Shown here one piece after another: positions 1-8,177 of a stretch of DNA of 64,000 nt (the stretch's first letter is position 1; each line of letters starts with the position of its first letter). The notes beneath the pieces are model-generated. The model saw only the letters and a list, made by a program, of their open reading frames with translations. It was not told the origin of the DNA and did not search any database. The stretch covers positions 744,001 to 808,000 of the forward strand of contig NZ_JACSQL010000002.1 of assembly GCF_014836635.1 (NCBI RefSeq), written 5' to 3'. The position numbers were made by a program, and so were the translations under genes. Source of the stretch: Paenibacillus gallinarum. Its GTDB lineage: Bacteria; Bacillota; Bacilli; Paenibacillales; Paenibacillaceae.

Positions 1-29
1 TTTACTAGCTAGTAATAAGGTTTAACTAA

Positions 30-377
30 TTAGTCCTGAGTTTCTTGTAGACGAGTATCCTTTGGAAACAGATACATACCATAATGTTGTCCGTTACTGG
101 ATAGTCTCAAAGAACGATCACCAGGGTCTGTTGATAAAATAAGTTCTTCCTCAAAAAAAACAGCCTTTGAGCCGTCAAGAATAAAGGTGAGCTCCGGGAC
201 ATTGCTCATAATTGTAATATCCAAAACTTCAGGGTTTGAAACAATATGGAATGCAGGAACGCCACTTACTACACAACCGCAGCCTTCCGTGTCGTAAAAC
301 AAACGAATGACACCAGGCTTGTCACCAAGCTTTTCCTTGAGTAGCTCTTCTGCAGCCTTGTTTACTTTGATTTTCAT
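30..377 (-). CDS. HesB/YqkB-like iron-sulfur cluster biosynthesis family protein
   Basis: Protein of 115 residues resembling the YqkB-type branch of the HesB/IscA superfamily. A-type Fe-S carriers of this fold normally hold clusters with three cysteines; here only C33 and C35 (in EGCGC) are visible and there is no C-terminal CxC, so a true cluster-carrier role is uncertain. The start at 377 is chosen because an AGGAGGG-type ribosome site (complement of about 388-395) precedes it; an in-frame ATG at 404 would place that site inside the gene. It is divergent from the M32 peptidase gene and stands alone. Family assignment is from overall sequence pattern; function is inferred. Confidence 0.75.
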   Translation of the reverse strand: MKIKVNKAAEELLKEKLGDKPGVIRLFYDTEGCGCVVSGVPAFHIVSNPEVLDITIMSNVPELTFILDGSKAVFFEEELILSTDPGDRSLRLSSNGQHYGMYLFPKDTRLQETQD

Positions 378-495
378 AGTCACTCGTTCCCTCCTATATA
401 ACAAGATGAGTAATCTACTCTGTAAAGTTGATTATACGACTTACAAAAAGTATGATCAATAGGAAGAGATTATATTGTAAATGAGGTGCATTGAT

Positions 496-2013
496 ATGGA
501 TCACAATATTCAATCCAAATTCGAAGTTTTTTTGAATATGAATCGCAAAATAAAAAGTTATTATGAGGCTATCGGATTGCTTGATTGGGATTTAGCTACG
601 GGTGCTCCGCGTAAGGGCGTAGATACACGTTCTGAGACCATTGGTATGCTCGCAACGGAAGCATTCAAAATTTCGATCTCAGATGAAATGAAAGAACTCA
701 TCACTTATTTAACGAACGAAGATGTATTTGTGCAGCTTCAAGAGCAAGATCAGCGTTTGGTGGAGGACCTTAAGCTGGAGATGGATCGTATGCAGTCCGT
801 CCCGCCGGATAAATTCCAAGCTTTTAGCGTGCTTGCGCCTAAATCACAAGTGCAGTGGGAGAGTGCAAAAGAAAGCGGGGATTTTTCTGCCTTTGAACCT
901 TACTTATCCCAAATTGTAGAAATGAAGAGAGAATTCATAGATTATTATGGCGTGAAAGATACACGCTACGATACGCTGCTTGATATGTTTGAACCGGATC
1001 TCACGGTAGCAAAACTCGATGAAGTATTTAGCAGATTGAAAGCACGTCTTGTTCCCCTGCAAGAAAAAATCAAAAATTCCGTACATAAACCGGATACTTC
1101 CTTTTTGGATCAATCTTTTGATATCAAGAAACAAGAAGAATTTAGCCGCTATCTTCTGGGGGAAATGGGCTATGACTTTGAAGCCGGAAGACTCGATGAA
1201 AGCGTACATCCATTCGCTACAGGACTTAATCCAGGGGATGTGCGTATTACCACGCATTATTATGAAAAAGATGTGGCAAGCGCCGTATTCAGCTCACTTC
1301 ATGAAGGCGGACATGCGCTATATGAACAAAATATCGATCCGAAACTTGCAGGGACCCTTCTTGCAGAAGGAACTTCTATGGGAATTCATGAATCTCAATC
1401 GAGACTGTGGGAAAATATGATTGGCCGTAGTCTTCCTTTTTGGGAGCGCTACTATCCGGTATTACAGTCGTACTTCCCAGAGCAGCTAAAAGATGTGTCT
1501 GCCGAATCTTTCTACCGTGCAATTAATAAAGTAGAGAGTTCACTGATACGTATTGAAGCAGACGAATTAACTTACAACTTGCATATCATTATCCGTTATG
1601 AAATAGAAAAGATGCTATTTAACGAGAATTTACCTGTTTCAGACCTTCCTGCCGTATGGAATGAAAAATATAAACAATACCTCGGTGTGACACCTCCTCA
1701 CGATGGATTGGGTGTCTTACAGGATGTACACTGGTCGAGCGGAGATTTTGGTTATTTTGCGTCGTATTCACTGGGGAATATGTATGCTGCACAGATCGTT
1801 AACACGATGAGAAAAGAAATGCCTGAATTTGATCGTTATCTTCGAGAAGGAAATCTTTCTCCGATTAAAGAATGGCTTACTGAGAAAGTATACCAGTACG
1901 GTAAATCGCGGAAACCTTCTGAACTTATTCTCGCAATTACGGGAGAAGAACTGAATCCGGATTATCTTGCAGATTATTTAGAGAGTAAATATAAAGAGAT
2001 CTATTCTTTATAG
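496..2013 (+). CDS. M32 family metallocarboxypeptidase
   Basis: Zinc carboxypeptidase of the Taq/Pfu carboxypeptidase family (M32), a cytoplasmic enzyme that removes C-terminal residues from peptides. The zinc motif HEGGH is at residues 269-273, and the protein ends in the helical C-terminal half typical of the family. At 505 residues it is close to the usual 500. I prefer ATG 496 to ATG 481 because GAGGTG at 484-489 is spaced correctly for 496. It appears monocistronic and is followed by a hairpin with a T-run. Confidence 0.9.
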   Translation: MDHNIQSKFEVFLNMNRKIKSYYEAIGLLDWDLATGAPRKGVDTRSETIGMLATEAFKISISDEMKELITYLTNEDVFVQLQEQDQRLVEDLKLEMDRMQSVPPDKFQAFSVLAPKSQVQWESAKESGDFSAFEPYLSQIVEMKREFIDYYGVKDTRYDTLLDMFEPDLTVAKLDEVFSRLKARLVPLQEKIKNSVHKPDTSFLDQSFDIKKQEEFSRYLLGEMGYDFEAGRLDESVHPFATGLNPGDVRITTHYYEKDVASAVFSSLHEGGHALYEQNIDPKLAGTLLAEGTSMGIHESQSRLWENMIGRSLPFWERYYPVLQSYFPEQLKDVSAESFYRAINKVESSLIRIEADELTYNLHIIIRYEIEKMLFNENLPVSDLPAVWNEKYKQYLGVTPPHDGLGVLQDVHWSSGDFGYFASYSLGNMYAAQIVNTMRKEMPEFDRYLREGNLSPIKEWLTEKVYQYGKSRKPSELILAITGEELNPDYLADYLESKYKEIYSL

Positions 2014-2088
2014 AGCTTAGATAGAGAGAAATATACTTGAATCAATTTCATGACTCAAGATTCACTTCGCTTTCAAAAAATAGAAGAC

Positions 2089-2126
2089 AAAGTTGACGGT
2101 CATTATGATCTGTCAGCTTTTTTTAC
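2089..2126 (+). terminator. Intrinsic terminator after the M32 peptidase gene
   Basis: AAAGTTGAC pairs with GTCAGCTTT (one G-U), the stem extends inward through GGTCA/TGATC with one bulge, and a T-run follows at about 2118-2124. Confidence 0.7.
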
Positions 2127-2247
2127 ATTACTATGTAAAATATATGGAAACGGGCGCGATGATCTCTCCGAATTCATTAACCATTTGTAAGTTTATTGCA
2201 TACCTATACTCATAAATTGCATTGCTTACTTAGGGGAGGGTTCTAAG

Positions 2248-3258
2248 ATGAAAGGAAAAGGATGGTGGAAGCTGCTTGTGTTGCCGGTTCTCCTGTTAAG
2301 TGTCGTTCTAAGCGGGTGTACGGATGGAAAAAGCAGCGGAGATGTAAAGGTAAGGGTAGGGGAGGTTACTCGTTCCGTATTTTATGCACCGGAATATGTA
2401 GCTGTCGCTAAAGGTTTTTTTAAAGAAGAAGGACTTGATGTAGAGATTCAAACGACCGCTGGTGGAGATAAGACAATGGCTGCTCTTTTGGCAGGGTCCA
2501 TTGATATAGCCTTGGTGGGAGCGGAAACGTCGATCTATGTATATCAGCAGGGAGCAGAAGACCCTGTCATCAATTTTGCTCAAGTAACTCAAACCGATGG
2601 AACCTTTTTATTCGCAAGAGATCAACAAGGTGACTTTGACTGGTCACAGCTTAAAGATAGTGAATTCCTCGGTCAAAGAAAAGGCGGGATGCCGCAGATG
2701 GCGGGAGAGTTTGCCCTAGGTAAAAAAGGGATCAATCCTCACCAGGATTTGACGCTGATTCAAAATATCGATTTTGCAAACATTGCAGCTGCCTTTGCTT
2801 CGGGAACCGGAGATTATGTGCAGCTCTTTGAACCGCAGGCATCCATCTTTGAAAAGGAAGGTAGAGGGAAAGTAGTGGCTTCCTTCGGGGTGGAGAGCGG
2901 ACATTTGCCTTATACGGTATTTATGACAAAGCAAAGCTATATAAAAGCGAACCAAGAGACGGTAACCAAATTCACTAGAGGACTTCATAAAGCACAGACC
3001 TGGGTGAATGAGCACTCATCCGAAGAAATTGCGGAAGTGATCATGCCTTATTTTAAAGATGCGGATCCATCGATAGTTACGAGCAGTATAGAGCGCTATA
3101 AAGCACAAGGAACTTATGCCACTGACCCAATCATTGATGAGGAAGAATGGAATAACTTGCTTGCAGTTATGAAAAATGCAGGAGAGCTGAAAGAGGAAGT
3201 TCCCGCTTCTGCCATTGTGAATAACGATTTTGCAAATGATGTTATCTCCTCCAAATGA
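2248..3258 (+). CDS. ABC transporter substrate-binding lipoprotein (NMT1/SsuA type)
   Basis: Solute-binding protein of the NMT1/THI5-SsuA fold, 336 residues. It has a lipoprotein signal peptide: a hydrophobic core at residues 8-20, then lipobox LSGC with the lipidated cysteine at C24. The mature part begins with a typical FYAPEYVAVAKGFFKEEGL region that binds small aromatic or sulfonate-like ligands in relatives. It heads an operon with an ATPase and a permease gene. The ligand cannot be read from sequence; thiamine precursors, sulfonates and nitriles are all used by this family. No TPP riboswitch consensus lies upstream, so thiamine regulation is not supported. Start has AGGGGAGGG upstream. 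Confidence 0.88.
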   Translation: MKGKGWWKLLVLPVLLLSVVLSGCTDGKSSGDVKVRVGEVTRSVFYAPEYVAVAKGFFKEEGLDVEIQTTAGGDKTMAALLAGSIDIALVGAETSIYVYQQGAEDPVINFAQVTQTDGTFLFARDQQGDFDWSQLKDSEFLGQRKGGMPQMAGEFALGKKGINPHQDLTLIQNIDFANIAAAFASGTGDYVQLFEPQASIFEKEGRGKVVASFGVESGHLPYTVFMTKQSYIKANQETVTKFTRGLHKAQTWVNEHSSEEIAEVIMPYFKDADPSIVTSSIERYKAQGTYATDPIIDEEEWNNLLAVMKNAGELKEEVPASAIVNNDFANDVISSK

Positions 3259-3285
3259 AGCTTTTTTATCAAAGGAAGTGAGTGA

Positions 3286-4068
3286 ATGACTTTAATAGAG
3301 ATGAAGGATATTACCCATGTCTATGTGACCGAAAGAGAAGCGAAACTCGCGATTGAATCACTTCATTTAGAAGTAGAGCAAGGCGAGTTCATTAGTCTAG
3401 TCGGTCCAAGCGGCTGCGGTAAAACAACGATACTCTCTATGATTGCCGGACTCCTTTTTCCTACGAAAGGAGAAGTCAGGTTATCTGGAGATGTGATCAA
3501 GTTCCCCTCCCCCAAGGTTGGATATATGCTGCAACAGGATTATTTGTACCTGTGGCGGACCATTATGGAGAATATACTCATTGGTCTTGAAATTACAGGA
3601 CAGCTTACGAAAGATTCTGCGCAAAAAACAAGCGAGATGCTCGCAAATATGGGCCTCGCAGGGACAGAAAACCTCTACCCTTCTTCCTTATCAGGGGGGA
3701 TGCGCCAGCGGGTAGCGCTTGTGCGAACGTTGGCAACGAACCCTGACCTGCTCCTGCTGGATGAACCCTTCTCAGCATTAGACTATCAAACGAAACTTCA
3801 ACTTGAAGATCTGATCTCTGACATACTCCGAGAGCAGGGAAAGACGGCTATCCTGGTAACACATGATTTATCTGAAGCGATTGCTGTAAGTGATAAAGTG
3901 ATTGTACTCGATAAAAATCCGGGGAGAATTCGCAGAACATTCCTAATTCCGGATGAAATTCGAAAGGCGCAGCCTTTTTATGCGCGGGAACAGGCAGGAT
4001 TCAATGAACTATTTAATGAGATATGGAGAGAACTGGAAGACACAGATGGAAAGGAGGATAACAGATGA
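3286..4068 (+). CDS. ABC transporter ATP-binding protein (SsuB/TauB type)
   Basis: ATPase subunit, 260 residues, of the importer whose binding lipoprotein lies just upstream. Walker A GPSGCGKTT at residues 40-48, signature LSGGMRQR at 135-142, Walker B ending in DEP from D159, then the switch histidine in VTHDLSEA. It falls in the SsuB/TauB/NrtD class that energises sulfonate-, taurine- or thiamine-precursor-type importers. An AAGGAAG ribosome site precedes ATG 3286. The last codon overlaps the start of the permease gene (ATGA), indicating translational coupling. Confidence 0.92.
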   Translation: MTLIEMKDITHVYVTEREAKLAIESLHLEVEQGEFISLVGPSGCGKTTILSMIAGLLFPTKGEVRLSGDVIKFPSPKVGYMLQQDYLYLWRTIMENILIGLEITGQLTKDSAQKTSEMLANMGLAGTENLYPSSLSGGMRQRVALVRTLATNPDLLLLDEPFSALDYQTKLQLEDLISDILREQGKTAILVTHDLSEAIAVSDKVIVLDKNPGRIRRTFLIPDEIRKAQPFYAREQAGFNELFNEIWRELEDTDGKEDNR

Positions 4069-4904
4069 AGGAGCAAGAAGGTTTGGATCCATCTCAAGGG
4101 CAGGACTGGCTTGGGCAAATTCATGGTCAGTACAATCGCAAACGAAAATCCTTGCGCCGAAAAGTCAGTCTTACCCAGATTGGTATTCTCATTATCATGT
4201 TTCTATCGTGGGAAATCGCTGGAAGAATGAAATGGATTGATGTGCTACTTTTCAGTTATCCTTCTAAAATCTTTGGACAGCTTGGTAAGGATGTAGCCAG
4301 CGGTGAAATTTGGAGTCACTTATCCGTTACTGTATTTGAGACGGTGGTTGGGTTTCTGCTTGGAACCATTCTAGGAACGCTCATTGCCATCTTGATCTGG
4401 TGGTCCCCTTTCTTGTCTAAGGTTCTTGATCCATACCTCGTTGTATTTAATAGTATGCCCAAAGTAGCCCTCGGGCCCATCTTTATCGTCATGTTTGGTG
4501 CTGGCTTTACCGCGATCATCATGACCACCATTTCCATTACTGTCATTATTACAACGCTCGTTGTATATAACAGCTTTAATGAAGTAGATCCGAATTATGT
4601 GAAGGTTGTTCGTACTTTTGGAGCAAACCGCAAGCAAATCTTTCGAAAAGTTATTTTTCCTGCTTCGTTTCCGGCGATTGTCTCTACTTTAAAAGTGAAT
4701 GTGGGGCTTGCTTGGATCGGGGTTATCGTCGGAGAATTTCTTGTTGCGAAGGAAGGACTTGGATATCTCATTATTTATGGTTTTCAGGTATTTAACTTTA
4801 CGCTCGTCATGTCGAGTCTTATCGTCATCGCCGTTGTTGCTACGATGATGTATCAACTTGTAGCCTGGCTTGAACGCAAACTGATGGGAGGGCGTGAACT
4901 ATAG
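4065..4904 (+). CDS. ABC transporter permease (SsuC/TauC type)
   Basis: Integral membrane subunit of the same importer, 279 residues. An unusually long charged N-terminal cytoplasmic extension of about 35 residues precedes the first membrane helix. Roughly six helices follow, with the EAA-type coupling loop near VRTFGANRKQIFRKVIFPAS, the site that contacts the ATPase in this family. It starts on ATG 4065, overlapping the ATPase stop by 4 bases, with AAGGAGG just upstream. No clear terminator follows. Confidence 0.92.
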   Translation: MKEQEGLDPSQGQDWLGQIHGQYNRKRKSLRRKVSLTQIGILIIMFLSWEIAGRMKWIDVLLFSYPSKIFGQLGKDVASGEIWSHLSVTVFETVVGFLLGTILGTLIAILIWWSPFLSKVLDPYLVVFNSMPKVALGPIFIVMFGAGFTAIIMTTISITVIITTLVVYNSFNEVDPNYVKVVRTFGANRKQIFRKVIFPASFPAIVSTLKVNVGLAWIGVIVGEFLVAKEGLGYLIIYGFQVFNFTLVMSSLIVIAVVATMMYQLVAWLERKLMGGREL

Positions 4905-5094
4905 CACAATAGATCAAAAAAATGTAAAAAAGACTCGGAAATATGTACATTTAGCGTCACCCGAATAAGTTACATTGTTCGGCTAACAAAAATCATGTAC
5001 GATAAATACCTACGATCCGTTTGGGTAATAACAAGGTTGTCTGCATTCGAATAGAACCTTGATTACCGATAGAGATAGAGGAGAGATATCATAC

Positions 5095-6060
5095 ATGGGG
5101 TTTCGCGTTATTAAAACAGCTATTGCAGCTCTTATGGCTGTTCTGATTGCTGATGCGGCGGGCTTGCATAGTCCGACCTCGGCAGGTCTACTCGCTATAC
5201 TTGGAGTGGACGTAACTCGCAAAAGAAGCCTGAAAACCATTTCGGCACGATTTTTCGCGTCGGTAGTCGGGCTTCTTTTTGCATCTGTTCTGTTTGCCGT
5301 ATTTGGATTTCACTACTGGGTGCTGGCAGCATATATACTGACTGCTTTTCCTGCGATTGTACGAGCAGGGTTTAAAGAAGGAATCGTTACCGGCTCCGTT
5401 GTGGTATTTCGGGTATTTAACGGAGGGGAGATTAGTTTTGAGGTCATCGGAGTTCAGATTCTGATGCTTATTATCGGTCTGGGTTCGGCTATGGTTGTGA
5501 ATATGGCTTACATGCCGAAACCGGATAATAAACTGTTAAACATAAGACACGACATTGACGCATTATTTTCTGTGATTTTCAAGGAATTTGCTAACACCTT
5601 AAAGGATCCTTCTTATGTTTGGGGTGGGAAAGAGATTATTGAAGCAGAAAAAGTGATATCAAGCGGAATTGCAGCTTCTAAAATGTATCTCGAAAATCAG
5701 GTTATTCATCCAAACGAAGAATGGACGGTTTATTTTTACATGCGAAAGACGCAGCTAGATTCTATTCAGCATATGATGCATCTAATATCACAAGTATACA
5801 CAACGATGACACATGCCGAGATGGTAGCTGAGTTATTTGATCAGCTAAGCGCTGATGTTCATACCGAGTTCTATACGGGACGTACCGAAAAACTGCTGCA
5901 AGAAATGGAAGAACAGTTTCGCGTAATGGATCTCCCAACCACAAGGGAGGAATTTGAACTTCGTTCAGCGATTAGACAGCTCTGCAGAGAACTTGGATTA
6001 TATTTAAAAATTGCGAAAAAAGATAAAGCTCCTTTTCCCGTGTCAGCTAAAGGAGAATAG
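5095..6060 (+). CDS. Aromatic acid exporter family (DUF939/FusC-like) membrane protein
   Basis: Protein of 321 residues. The N-terminal half has about four or five hydrophobic helices (residues 1-150) in the pattern of the FusC/aromatic acid exporter (YgaE/YqjA, DUF939) family. The C-terminal half is soluble and helical, rich in charged residues. In relatives the membrane half resembles efflux proteins such as AaeB. Start is taken at ATG 5095 (MGFRVIKTA) because AGGAGAG lies 9 bases upstream; a TTG at 5059 in frame has no ribosome site. Monocistronic. Substrate unknown. Confidence 0.78.
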   Translation: MGFRVIKTAIAALMAVLIADAAGLHSPTSAGLLAILGVDVTRKRSLKTISARFFASVVGLLFASVLFAVFGFHYWVLAAYILTAFPAIVRAGFKEGIVTGSVVVFRVFNGGEISFEVIGVQILMLIIGLGSAMVVNMAYMPKPDNKLLNIRHDIDALFSVIFKEFANTLKDPSYVWGGKEIIEAEKVISSGIAASKMYLENQVIHPNEEWTVYFYMRKTQLDSIQHMMHLISQVYTTMTHAEMVAELFDQLSADVHTEFYTGRTEKLLQEMEEQFRVMDLPTTREEFELRSAIRQLCRELGLYLKIAKKDKAPFPVSAKGE

Positions 6061-6173
6061 CTTTTATTTCATAAATCTTTTATTAATAGAAAAAATAAGT
6101 GACTTAATCAATCAACAAATGCCCATGTCCTGCATACATATAAATGGAATGATTGTATGGAGGAGGTTCAAAG

Positions 6174-6731
6174 ATGTCATTAGGTCATAAACAACAATGT
6201 AGAGAGATTATAACGAAAGCGATCTGCGGCAAAGGTCGTAAGTTCTCTACCGTAACACATACTGTGACTCCGCCACATAATCCTACCAGTATTTTAGGTG
6301 CATGGATTATAAATCACGAGTACGAGGCGGTTGCGGCTGGTGACGGAATTGAAGTGATTGGTACTTACGATATCAATATTTGGTATTCATATGACCAAAA
6401 CTCTCAAACCGACGTTGCTAAAGAAACAGTATCTTATGTAGAGAATGTTCCACTGTCGTACCTTGATCCGAAACACCGTGCTTCTACAGTAGAGGTTTCT
6501 GCAGAGTCTACACAGGAGCCGAGCTGCGTAGAAGCAAGTGTATCTTCAAATGGGGAAAGTGTACTTATTCGGGTGGAACGCGAATTTGCTGTCGAACTGA
6601 TTGCCGAAACCAAAGTCAATGTACTTGTTAGTCCTCATGGCTGTGGGGACGATGACAAAGATTATGATTTTGGTACAGTCGAAGCAGATTTCGATGAACT
6701 TGATCCAGATTCACTGGATGATGAACTGTAG
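6174..6731 (+). CDS. cotE: Outer spore coat morphogenetic protein CotE
   Basis: CotE organises the outer coat layer of the endospore; in B. subtilis it lies just upstream of mutS, as here. The N-terminus (CREIITKAICGKGRKFS), the central NIWYSYD and the ERE-F-EL-ETKV segment match the family, and the C-terminus is strongly acidic (DELDPDSLDDEL), as is usual. Length 185 residues, normal. The start is ATG 6174 with GGAGGAGG 8 bases upstream; a TTG at 6153 lies before that site. A strong terminator follows. Sporulation sigma control is expected from family knowledge but I cannot read the promoter with confidence. Confidence 0.93.
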   Translation: MSLGHKQQCREIITKAICGKGRKFSTVTHTVTPPHNPTSILGAWIINHEYEAVAAGDGIEVIGTYDINIWYSYDQNSQTDVAKETVSYVENVPLSYLDPKHRASTVEVSAESTQEPSCVEASVSSNGESVLIRVEREFAVELIAETKVNVLVSPHGCGDDDKDYDFGTVEADFDELDPDSLDDEL

Positions 6732-6782
6732 TTTCTTTTTCGATCTGTATAGTGCATCATATGCGCCGAACTCTTCGGCGTA

Positions 6783-6816
6783 GAGGGCGGCAGCCCTCCT
6801 TTTTTTATTTTTTTTA
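6783..6816 (+). terminator. Intrinsic terminator after cotE
   Basis: Stem GAGGGC/GCCCTC with loop GGCA, then a long T-rich tract (about 6799-6816). A smaller hairpin (GCCGAACTCTTCGGC) precedes it. Confidence 0.85.
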
Positions 6817-6842
6817 GCCTAAAGGAGAAGGGTGGAAGCGGG

Positions 6843-8072
6843 ATGGCAGTAATCCGGAATTTGCCTTTATATGAGCAGATGTCTGTAGCAGAACGATCTG
6901 CAAGACTAAAACGTTCGGGTCTCGGTTCCACCCTCTCTATACATAGAGAGCAAGAAAATCATTTTAAAGTATATTATGAAGTGCTAGTTAGTCAGCTGAA
7001 AGCATTGCGTGTTCGGAAGGTAGTATACACAGGAATAAAGCAAGTGAAAGAGACGTCCCTACTGAGAATAGAAGAAACGTCCCGTTATAAAAGAATTGAA
7101 CGTGCCGCCGTAAAGGCAGCATATGCGCTGAATTTAGTGCACGCAGAGATTGTATTGGAATCATCGGAAAAAGGTGCTGTCATTACGCGTGTCAACGATT
7201 ACCCTTGGCTCATAAGTGATGATATTCGTCAGATGTACGAACAAGCAATAGGGGAAACAGAATTCGCTTTGGAAGCAGAAGTAGAAGCGGGTATCGTGCC
7301 GGTACTTGGCATGGACCCCGAGTTTTTACTATTACGTGAAGACAGATCTATGGTTCCTGCCTCTCAGTTCTTGGATCGTCAGGGAGAAGCGGGATGTGAC
7401 TCTATTACCCGGGGTGGAAGAAGGGTTTATCCTGTAGCCGAACTCCGTCCAAGTCCGAGTGCTGAACCAAGAGAACTCATGACCCACCTAATGCATGCGT
7501 TTCGTACGGCTTCTTCCCTTATTACCGATCGTTCTTTAATCTGGTGTGCAGGAGGGATGCCTGTAAAAGGGATTCCTCTTGGGGGACATGTACATTTTAG
7601 CCGGGTGGTGCTTAGCTTTGAACTCTTGCGGGCTCTCGACAATTATTTAGCGCTGCCTGTTGCTATCCTGGAGGATCCGAGAAGTGCCGGAAGACGGCCG
7701 CGTTATGGATACCTGGGAGATTTTCGAGTTCAGCCATACGGAGGATTTGAATATCGAACGCTGCCGAGCTTTCTAGTCTCTCCCATGATTGCAAAAGGGG
7801 TCGTGGCTATGGCAGGACTTATTGTTTCTCAGTACCGTAGACTAAACTTGCGGCCGCTGGATCAGCCAGAGATCCATGCAGCCTTTTATGAAGGGGACCG
7901 GGTTTTACTACGTTCTGTTATGGAGCCCCTTTTGCAAGAAATGATTCTCCTTCCTGAATACCGCAAATTTCATAAATATATCAACCCGCTAGTGTCTGCC
8001 TTATACGAAGGAAAGACGTGGGATGAAACCAGAGATATCCGGCCTATGTGGAATATTCCGCTAGAGCCATGA
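6843..8072 (+). CDS. Putative amidoligase (COOH-NH2 ligase type 2 domain)
   Basis: Uncharacterised protein of 409 residues. From about residue 150 it carries features of the putative amidoligase type-2 domain, related to glutamine synthetase and glutamate-cysteine ligase folds: GMDPEF (156-161), a segment ending AELRPSPSAEPRE, and GGHVHFS (247-253). Acidic and histidine residues in such motifs bind metal and ATP in relatives. The N-terminal 145 residues are not recognisable. Enzymes of this group are thought to form peptide or isopeptide-like amide bonds, but no substrate is known here. It sits between cotE and mutS, separated from cotE by a terminator, so it has its own transcription. Position next to a coat gene suggests, without proving, a role in spore surface modification. 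Confidence 0.7.
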   Translation: MAVIRNLPLYEQMSVAERSARLKRSGLGSTLSIHREQENHFKVYYEVLVSQLKALRVRKVVYTGIKQVKETSLLRIEETSRYKRIERAAVKAAYALNLVHAEIVLESSEKGAVITRVNDYPWLISDDIRQMYEQAIGETEFALEAEVEAGIVPVLGMDPEFLLLREDRSMVPASQFLDRQGEAGCDSITRGGRRVYPVAELRPSPSAEPRELMTHLMHAFRTASSLITDRSLIWCAGGMPVKGIPLGGHVHFSRVVLSFELLRALDNYLALPVAILEDPRSAGRRPRYGYLGDFRVQPYGGFEYRTLPSFLVSPMIAKGVVAMAGLIVSQYRRLNLRPLDQPEIHAAFYEGDRVLLRSVMEPLLQEMILLPEYRKFHKYINPLVSALYEGKTWDETRDIRPMWNIPLEP

Positions 8073-8087
8073 CATGCTTAGTCTTTT

Positions 8088-8096
8088 TGTTATAAT
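8088..8096 (+). promoter_or_regulatory. Extended -10 promoter candidate for mutS
   Basis: TGTTATAAT gives a perfect -10 (8091-8096) with a TG extension; the -35 is weak. It lies 82 bases before mutS and after the stop of the amidoligase gene. Confidence 0.4.
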
Positions 8097-8177
8097 AGAG
8101 ATCTGAACGATAGAAAGCCGTATCTTAGAAAAAAGATATGAAAGCTTTACAACGTGTAGCAGGAGTGGATAAATATC

